A stretch of 64,000 nt of DNA from Peribacillus sp. Bi96 (GTDB taxonomy: Bacteria; Bacillota; Bacilli; Bacillales; DSM-1321). The DNA is taken from assembly GCF_918698115.1 (NCBI RefSeq), contig NZ_CAKKLV010000014.1, positions 1 to 64,000 of the forward strand, in the 5' to 3' direction. Positions 36,025 to 42,480 of this stretch are shown piece after piece. Both the position numbers and the translations under genes were made by a program. Numbering within the stretch: the stretch's first letter is position 1; every line of letters begins with the position of its first letter. The notes below the pieces were generated by a model that searched no databases, was not told the origin of the DNA, and worked only from the letters and a program-made list of their open reading frames with translations.

Positions 36025-36093
36025 AATATGGGCGTAAACAGTAGAAGTTATAGCAACGCTGCCATGACCTAATCTTTTCTGAACATATTTCAT
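36025..36093 (-). pseudogene. Tyrosine integrase relic 3
   Basis: A 23-residue fragment (KYVQKRLGHGSVAITSTVYA plus HI) contains the GH box and nucleophilic tyrosine, is closest to relic 2, and is cut immediately after. It marks the remains of a third element to the right of attachment copy 3. From 36100 to 36350 only short broken frames are seen. Confidence 0.7.
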
Positions 36094-36350
36094 TTTTTAG
36101 CGTCATTTGAAATATCTAGCTAATCCAAAGGAGGTAAGGCCTCATTGTTCAAGAAGGTGCTAGGAGAACCGCATTTATGACAATACCCAACATTTGAAGG
36201 GAGAATATCAAGGAAATAGACGCATCCAACTTATATAAAGAATTGATTCATGTTTCATCTGTTTCGGGATCTATCGCTGAACAACTACTTGAAGAACAAG
36301 ACTGATGGCACCTTTAATGCAGCCTGTTATAATTCGCCGTCAAAGGAAGC

Positions 36351-36530
36351 ATGAAGCTGAACAAGCCTATCAAGGGTTTAGTAGAGAGGGGATTTGAGGT
36401 GGTTTCCCCTCTTAAACAGGTATATCCTCAAATTGAACCGTTTCATAATCTTAGATTTAAGCAAAGACGGTTCCCTGTAGAGGATATTGCTTCTCCTTGG
36501 ATTGCCAAGCTGAGAAGAGTGATTGAATAG
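36351..36530 (+). CDS. Small hypothetical protein
   Basis: The 59-residue frame MKLNKPIKGLVERGFEVVSP, PQIEPFHNLRFKQRRFPVED, ASPWIAKLRRVIE has a protein-like basic composition. AAAGGA is too close to the ATG (3 nt), so it may be the end of a longer broken gene. Not recognised. Confidence 0.3.
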   Translation: MKLNKPIKGLVERGFEVVSPLKQVYPQIEPFHNLRFKQRRFPVEDIASPWIAKLRRVIE

Positions 36531-36615
36531 AACTGAATTAAAAGGTGAGATGCAATGAATGCCCAGTGATAGGGCTTGCAATTTATTCTTTATTAAAAAT
36601 GAAATTTTAACTTTG

Positions 36616-37710
36616 TCATAAACGTTTTCTCAATTTTTTTATGCTTAGGATAATCCAAAGAAATGGCAAGTATAAAACAAGAAAGCTCACGCTGTATGGA
36701 TTGATTAATTTATTTAATATGTCTAAGGCTTCGAAATCAAAAAGAAATATATTGATAAGTAATATGATTATGGACATTGCCCACAAGGGATACTTTTGCT
36801 GGACATTGAATAAGCGCTTGACCCCCCTGCTGGCTGCCCACAAAGGAATGACCATGTTGGGTATGATAACGAGGGTCCACCAAGAAATGGTTATGTATTC
36901 GAACCGTTGAATAAAGGGAAATTCAATAATACTGGACAACGATAGGGTTGGCCATAGGGTAAGGACCAACATTTTCTGTGAATAAAAAGCTTTTGAAACA
37001 ACATAAATAAATAAGATCAATAACGTAGTGGCTAAGGCTCCTCCATGAGCATACTTTTGTGTTTTTTCAGCATTTTTGATGAATGGATAAAACATCAAAA
37101 TCATTTCAAAACCAAGCATTGATAATGAAGTTGTTCTAGTTCCTTTCATTATTTCCAATAATGTATGATCAAAAATTGGGAGAAGATGGGTGAAATTAGC
37201 GTATTTTAAACTATATAATAAAGGTACAAATAAAATCCAGTATGAAGCTATTATAGTTACAAAGGTAATACCCGTAACTGATCGGAATCCTCCCGTAATT
37301 ATATAATAAATCAGGGTCAGGAAAACCAAAGCTAACACCCAAGAGGGTACCTCGTCAAACATCCAAACATGTATGACATTTATATAGCCGATTAGGATCG
37401 TCGTGCCAAGGACAAAAAAGTAAAGAATGAATAAGAGACTGAAGAAAATTCCAATCCATTTACCAAATGCATGATGATTAGCGGAAATGATATCACCAGG
37501 AACCATACTGAAAATCTTATATATAAGCCAAATTATTATTTGAACAGCTAGTCCGGCTAATATGATGGAAATCCAGCCATCGGTTCCAGTAACCTTAGCT
37601 AAATCTCTTTGAAAACTCAACACGCCTAATCCTGTTTGCATGGAATGCACTAAAAAAAACACATAAAATGGTGATACCTTATACTTTTCATTAACACCTG
37701 CCTGGTTCAT
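36616..37710 (-). CDS. Lone GerAB-type germination permease
   Basis: This 364-residue, ten-helix protein is clearly homologous to the B subunit at 24849-25934: VHSMQTGLGVLSFQRDLAKV near the N-terminus, YIITGGFRSVTGITFVTIIA in the middle, and IIPNMVIPLWAASRGVKRLF near the C-terminus. AGGGACC precedes the ATG. No A or C subunit genes adjoin it. It may be a stand-alone B subunit, which occurs in Bacillus and can feed into other receptors, or a leftover of a lost operon. Confidence 0.88.
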   Translation of the reverse strand: MNQAGVNEKYKVSPFYVFFLVHSMQTGLGVLSFQRDLAKVTGTDGWISIILAGLAVQIIIWLIYKIFSMVPGDIISANHHAFGKWIGIFFSLLFILYFFVLGTTILIGYINVIHVWMFDEVPSWVLALVFLTLIYYIITGGFRSVTGITFVTIIASYWILFVPLLYSLKYANFTHLLPIFDHTLLEIMKGTRTTSLSMLGFEMILMFYPFIKNAEKTQKYAHGGALATTLLILFIYVVSKAFYSQKMLVLTLWPTLSLSSIIEFPFIQRFEYITISWWTLVIIPNMVIPLWAASRGVKRLFNVQQKYPLWAMSIIILLINIFLFDFEALDILNKLINPYSVSFLVLYLPFLWIILSIKKLRKRL

Positions 37711-37743
37711 AAAGGTCCCTCATTAGTATTACTCATATATTAA

Positions 37744-37773
37744 TAATCTGGCTTTTACAAGTGAAATCTATTC
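37744..37773 (-). promoter_or_regulatory. Possible sigma-G promoter of the lone permease gene
   Basis: GAATA (-35) and CAGATTA (-10) on the minus strand are spaced by 18 nt, located 34 nt before the ATG. One -10 mismatch. Confidence 0.3.
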
Positions 37774-37871
37774 AAAAAGAATCTGTTTTGTTGTGAAATT
37801 TGAGGTGGGTCATACTGAGTCGGCAAGGTTTGTGGTGGACATTGACCAGGTCTCCATGAGTTATTATACAT
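37755..37871 (-). pseudogene. CotD-like N-terminal fragment
   Basis: A 38-codon frame MYNNSWRPGQCPPQTLPTQY then DPPQISQQ has the Cys/Pro/Gln-rich opening of CotD proteins and then runs out into unrelated codons and a stop. It overlaps the putative promoter of the lone permease. Confidence 0.45.
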
Positions 37872-38054
37872 TTCTACACTTCACATTATTATTAATTAGG
37901 TCAATTAGAGATTATGAAATGTAATGAAAAGTGCACTAGTTTGAATGCCCCTTTTCCATCCTGGTTAATATGCATAAATGTGCTACCATGACACAAGAAA
38001 AGTAACTATCCGAGTGCTAGAATAGTTACTTTCGAAGAGGAAATATATAAAGAG

Positions 38055-38264
38055 TTGAACAACACATTCAAAGAAAATGCTGGAGGTTTAGGTTCCAATG
38101 AAAACCAATTGGTTGCCTACCAAAAGAAAAATAGTTTGCGAAATACCTTAACCTTAATCTTAACATTAGCCTTAACTTCAATTTCTTTTTTACTTTTTCT
38201 GCTCATTTTTTCCTCACCTTTCTATATGACATCAAATATTTTATGTATGTTGGACAAGTTATGA
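38055..38264 (+). CDS. Small membrane protein, uncertain
   Basis: A 69-residue frame from TTG (AAAGAG upstream) has a polar N-terminus and one strong hydrophobic stretch (LTLILTLALTSISFLLFLLI). A perfect stem (AAGTAACTAT and ATAGTTACTT) at about 38001-38031 lies just ahead. No family recognised; it may be a fragment. Confidence 0.3.
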   Translation: MNNTFKENAGGLGSNENQLVAYQKKNSLRNTLTLILTLALTSISFLLFLLIFSSPFYMTSNILCMLDKL

Positions 38265-38378
38265 CACGGCATGATTAAAAGTATTTAATATTTAGCATTC
38301 GACAGAAACCATTGTAAAAAGGTTAAGAGTCTTAACTATACGTTCAAAATGCAGAAGTCAAATGGAGGTTCCAACGAT

Positions 38379-38512
38379 ATGGGTTATCCCGAGAAGAACA
38401 AGGAACTTCATTGGTTTTTGACAATAGTACCGGTAAGTGGAATGTTTACTCTACTGTGCCTAAACACATTCGAAAACTCTCTAATTTAGCAGAGTGATTC
38501 GTCATAGAGTCA
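38379..38512 (+). pseudogene. Broken duplicate of the 28403-28672 gene
   Basis: It reads MGY then, after a frameshift, REEQGTSLVFDNSTGKWNVY and STVPKHIRKLSNLAE before a TGA at 38495. It aligns with the first half of the 28.4-kb protein, including the preceding TGGAGGTT ribosome site. Confidence 0.65.
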
Positions 38513-38584
38513 CAGGCCAACGTGATCCTAATACAATTTTTTTTTACCTTCTGATCCCACAGCTGCAACGACTCCTGTCAAAGC

Positions 38585-39468
38585 CGTCCTGTTATCAAAA
38601 AAGCTCTCGATTTGGGGATTAATTTTTTTGATACTGCGAATATCTATTCAATGGGTGAAAGTGAAAAAATTCTAGGTCGTGCACTGAAGGACTATACAAA
38701 GCGCGATGATATTGTCCTTGCAACAAAGGTTCATCAAACAATGCGTCCTGGTCGTCCTAACAGCGGCGGTTTATCTCGTAAAGAAATTATGACCGAAATT
38801 GATCATAGTTTGGAGCGCTTGGGAACAGATTATGTAGATTATATATTGTTCATCGCTGGGATTATGACACACCAATTGAAGAAACTATGGAAGCTCTACA
38901 TGATGTAGTTAAATCAGGAAAAGCTCGCTATATTGGTGGTAGTGCTATGTATGCTTGGCAATTCCAAAAAGCGCAACATGTAGCAGAACATAATGGCTGG
39001 GCGAAATTTGTCTCCATGCAAAACCACTATAATATGATTTACCGTGAAGAAGAGCGTGAAATGATTCCATTCTGTCGTGATGAAAAAATTGCGATAACAC
39101 CATACAGTCCACTCGCATCAGGCCGTTTGACTCGTGATTGGTCAGAAACTTCTCTTCGTTCTGAAACAGACATGGTTCAACATTCAAAATATGATAGTAT
39201 GATGAAAGTTGATCGCGGCATCGTAGAACGATTGGCTGAAGTCGCAAAGAATCATGGGGTCACTCGTGATAAGATTGCGTTAGCTTGGCTTCTTAATAAG
39301 GATCAGATTGTTGCACCTATCATAGGTGCCCAAAAAGAAAGCCATCTTGAAAGTGCAGTAGCTGCACTTGATATTCGGTTGACTCCTGATGAGATGAATT
39401 ATTTAGAAGAGTTATATGTACCCCATTCATTAGTAGGGGCTCTTCCAGATCCAAAATTCAATAAATAA
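38585..39468 (+). pseudogene. Aldo/keto reductase, 5'-truncated and frameshifted
   Basis: The frame from VIKKALDLGINFFDTANIYS holds the catalytic aspartate and tyrosine of the AKR barrel. KILGRALKDY and ATKVHQTM follow. Near 38850, expected HRWDYDTPIEETMEALHDVV appears in another frame and then continues to 39468 (IGGSAMYAWQFQKA, ITPYSPLASGRLTRDW, VAPIIGAQKESHLES). About 45 N-terminal residues are missing, replaced by sequence from the preceding relic. Otherwise it resembles YghZ-type reductases. Confidence 0.75.
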
Positions 39469-39502
39469 AAAAGTTAAACAAAATGAATCGTAGAACTAAG
39501 GA

Positions 39503-39691
39503 ACAATACAATCTTTCCTTTAGGTCAAAAAGTTACCGATAATTTCATTAATGATGCATATCTTTCCATGACCTTTATGGATCCCAAACCTCTAAACGCG
39601 CCAATTGGTAACGTAACATTCGCTACAAGTGCACGAAACAATTGGCATGTGCATGAAGTCTTTCAAGTACTGCTGGTTACAGGAAGAAGGA
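39503..39691 (+). pseudogene. Cupin gene relic, paralogue of 51859-52254
   Basis: NNTIFPLGQKVTDNFINDAY, IGNVTFATSARNNWHVHEVF and QVLLVTGRR align with the first 65 residues of the intact cupin at 51.9 kb, then the frame is lost. It follows the broken AKR gene as a decayed copy of a redox cassette. Confidence 0.7.
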
Positions 39692-39780
39692 AAAACAGTC
39701 TATTCTTTATATACATAAAAATAAAGAAAAACGCACCTGTTTAGTGACAGTGCAGTGATTAATTCGATCTTAAACCCAAA

Positions 39781-39812
39781 TAACCCCGTTCAAGTAATTA
39801 TGAACGGGGTTA
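39781..39812. terminator. Hairpin, probable bidirectional terminator
   Basis: TAACCCCGTTCA and TGAACGGGGTTA pair perfectly. The flanks are AT-rich but lack a long T-run. Confidence 0.5.
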
Positions 39813-40003
39813 AATATTTCCTTATGATATACTAATTTTTTCAATTTCAACTATAATAAAGTCGCTTAAGATCGGCAGCTGCAAATTGGAACATGAAAAT
39901 AATGATCAATATTGATGCTACCGTTTATGGAACGATTCCCGTATGAATTTTCCACTGTCCACTTGATTATCCCCTCATTGCTAAAAAGAAGGGATAGGAG
40001 AAC

Positions 40004-40723
40004 TTAATCCATTAGTTGAATTTTAATCCTTTTTTTCATGGGACCTTTATTTTGAATTTTCATAATGGAAAAGTCTTTAATTTCAGTTGTGTTGTTGACG
40101 TGGGTTCCGCCACATGCTTGCTCATCAATATCATTTATTTGGACGATTCGAATTTCGTTAAGAGAAGTTGGAAGTAAATTAATTACCGTCTTAATAGTAC
40201 CTTCTTTTTGCTCGGCTTCATCTCTACTTAATATTTTCGTATAAACATTATGTGGCTGTGTCAATATCTTCTTTATTGATTGTTCTAGTTGATCAAATGG
40301 TATTTCCTGTATTAATTCAGGAGAAAAAGACAGCTCTAATCTCGCATGATCTTTTTCAATTTGACTACTTGTAGCTAAAGCATTGTAATGTTGATATAAA
40401 TAACCTGAAATGACATGCAATAATGTGTGGTACTGCATATTCTGAAACCGCCAAGACCAGTCAATCTGCATCTCTACTGTTTGATTAATGTCCTGTAATG
40501 GACGTTCAAGTTCATGAATAATTTCTCCATCTATTTTTTTTACTGTTAATATATTATAGGTTTTATCACCTTGTTTAATAATCCCTCGGTCACAAGGCTG
40601 TCCACCGCCACCTGGATAAAAAATCGTTTGATTAAACACAACAAATTGTTCTTTTATTGAAACAATATTTGCCGTACATTCTTTTATATAACTATTCTCT
40701 GCATATAACTCTATCGTTGCCAT
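40004..40723 (-). CDS. AlaX-type alanyl-tRNA editing protein
   Basis: This 239-residue free-standing editing domain hydrolyses Ser- (or Gly-) mischarged tRNA-Ala. Zinc ligands are visible in HTLLHVIS (HxxxH, around residue 98) and CGGTHV (around 205), and the glycine-rich IFYPGGGGQPCDRG near residue 34 marks the AlaX-M/L class. The start overlaps the end of the aldolase gene by 32 nt with AAAGGAG upstream, so the two are translationally linked and repressed together by the MarR protein upstream. Confidence 0.9.
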   Translation of the reverse strand: MATIELYAENSYIKECTANIVSIKEQFVVFNQTIFYPGGGGQPCDRGIIKQGDKTYNILTVKKIDGEIIHELERPLQDINQTVEMQIDWSWRFQNMQYHTLLHVISGYLYQHYNALATSSQIEKDHARLELSFSPELIQEIPFDQLEQSIKKILTQPHNVYTKILSRDEAEQKEGTIKTVINLLPTSLNEIRIVQINDIDEQACGGTHVNNTTEIKDFSIMKIQNKGPMKKRIKIQLMD

Positions 40724-41768
40724 TTTTTTCTCCTTTAGTCGCCTTAATATCTTCTACTAGCATTTCAACATGATCTTTTTTCGTAGACCAACTAGTACAA
40801 AATCTCATAGCACTGTGTGTAGCATCGATCTTTTCCCAGAAGGAAAATGAATACTTTTTGCCTAATTCCAAAATTACATCATCCGGCAAAATGGGAAACT
40901 GCTGATTTGATGTAGAGTCATATCGTAATGAAAATCCATTTTCAACAAATGCATCTCGAATCATGATTGCCATTTCCACGGCATGATTAGAAATTTCATA
41001 GTATAATCCATCTTCAAATAAAGTTTCAAACTGAATCCCCAAAAGTCTTCCCTTAGCCAATAATCCTCCCTTTTGCTTGATAATATATCGGAAATCCTTT
41101 TTCAGGGCATCATTTATAATGACTACTGCTTCACCAAACAGCGCACCAACTTTAGTTCCGCCAATATAGAATACATCACATAGACTTGCAATATCTTCCA
41201 ATGTTAAATCGCTATCCATTGAAGCCAAACCATATCCTAATCTAGCGCCATCCATTACCAATGGCAAACGACATTCCCGGCAAACTTTACTTAATGCTTC
41301 CAATTCGACTTTACTATAAGTCGTTCCATTTTCTGTAGGGTTAGAAATGTAAACCAAGCCTGGCTGTACCATATGCTCATGAGTGACATCGTTCCAATGA
41401 GCATCATATAAATCTTTCACCTGTGCTGCTTGGATTTTCCCATCATCACTTGGTAAAGTAAGTATTTTATGACCCGTTGCTTCAATTGCGCCAGATTCAT
41501 GTGCTGCTATGTGACCAGTAATTGCTGAAACTGCACCTTGATGCGGGCGCAAAATGGAAGCGATAATAGTTGTATTCGTTTGTGTTCCTCCTACTAAAAA
41601 GTGTATATCTGCATTCGGAGCATCACATTCTTTTCTAATGTAAGCCCTCGCTTTTTCACAGTGTTCATCCACTCCATATCCAGGTGTTTGTTCTTCATTG
41701 GTTTCTATTAATCGTTCTAGAATTCGCTTATGAGCACCTTCTGTATAATCATTTTCAAATCGTATCAT
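40692..41768 (-). CDS. Threonine aldolase-family PLP enzyme
   Basis: The 358-residue fold-type I enzyme of the beta-eliminating lyase family has TPGYGVDEHCEKAR, the cofactor-clamping histidine in GHIAAHESGAIE, the aspartate in LVMDGARLGYGLA, and a lysine in YIGGTKVGALFGE that forms the Schiff base. Low-specificity threonine aldolases cleave threonine/allo-threonine and serine-type beta-hydroxy amino acids. It lies between marR (14-nt overlap) and alaX, an operon that could clear or edit serine-type amino acids. Confidence 0.9.
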   Translation of the reverse strand: MIRFENDYTEGAHKRILERLIETNEEQTPGYGVDEHCEKARAYIRKECDAPNADIHFLVGGTQTNTTIIASILRPHQGAVSAITGHIAAHESGAIEATGHKILTLPSDDGKIQAAQVKDLYDAHWNDVTHEHMVQPGLVYISNPTENGTTYSKVELEALSKVCRECRLPLVMDGARLGYGLASMDSDLTLEDIASLCDVFYIGGTKVGALFGEAVVIINDALKKDFRYIIKQKGGLLAKGRLLGIQFETLFEDGLYYEISNHAVEMAIMIRDAFVENGFSLRYDSTSNQQFPILPDDVILELGKKYSFSFWEKIDATHSAMRFCTSWSTKKDHVEMLVEDIKATKGEKNGNDRVICRE

Positions 41769-42213
41769 CCTGTAATCCCTCCAAACTATCCAATTTCTTC
41801 TGAATGAACATCATAGAAGTATGGATTTCTTTAATTTCTTTTTCTGATAATCCTCGAAATAAATTCATTACTTGTTCATTAGATTTTTCATTAATCTGGT
41901 TAAAAATAGTGATTCCTTTTGGAGTTAATCGAATCAGACTAGTTCTGCTATCCAAGGTCGAATTTTCCTTGATAACTAATCCATCTTTACTTAGCTTGGC
42001 AATTATTCTACTCATATAGCTACGATCAATTTTCAGTTTATCAACTAGATTATTTGCTATACACTGCTCCAATAAACCGATTTCTAAAAGTACCCTTGCC
42101 TCTGTGAAAGAATATCCGGTATCCAAAATATGCTTATCAAATAAACCAAGAATATTGGTATAAAACCTATTGAATTTCCGAATATCTGCAATAGTATTAT
42201 TATTTATACTCAT
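41755..42213 (-). CDS. MarR family transcriptional regulator
   Basis: This 152-residue regulator has a MarR winged helix at about 45-110: LEQCIANNLVDKLKIDRSYM is the recognition helix region, and the wing follows at DSRTSLIRLTPKG. N- and C-terminal helices make the dimer. It is first in the marR-aldolase-alaX operon. The divergent-looking upstream region contains repeats that overlap the promoter, so autoregulation is likely. No ligand can be inferred. Confidence 0.88.
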   Translation of the reverse strand: MSINNNTIADIRKFNRFYTNILGLFDKHILDTGYSFTEARVLLEIGLLEQCIANNLVDKLKIDRSYMSRIIAKLSKDGLVIKENSTLDSRTSLIRLTPKGITIFNQINEKSNEQVMNLFRGLSEKEIKEIHTSMMFIQKKLDSLEGLQDDTI

Positions 42214-42230
42214 TGGAAGCTCCTTTTTTT

Positions 42231-42281
42231 AGTGGACTATATCAACTAAAACTTTAGTTTAATTAGTGGACTTTGTCAACT
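42231..42281 (-). promoter_or_regulatory. Promoter and operator of the marR-aldolase-alaX operon
   Basis: On the minus strand TTGACA (42279-42274) and TAAAGT (42256-42251) are 17 nt apart. Two 17-bp direct repeats (AGTGGACTnTnTCAACT, 42231-42247 and 42265-42281) bracket an inverted repeat AACTAAA/TTTAGTT that covers the -10. Confidence 0.75.
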
Positions 42282-42480
42282 TTTTTTAGTGAAGAATAAA
42301 TCGTTATATACTATCCCTCCATTTTCAATTTCTTCGATTTCAGGGGTGAAGTATTTTTAGTTAACATACACAACGGCCTTTTAACTAAGGGACTTGTCCA
42401 TACCATATTTTTGATAATGCATACAGTAATAATATGTTCATTTTTTATAACTTAAAATAAACGTGGAATGGAGAATCTTG

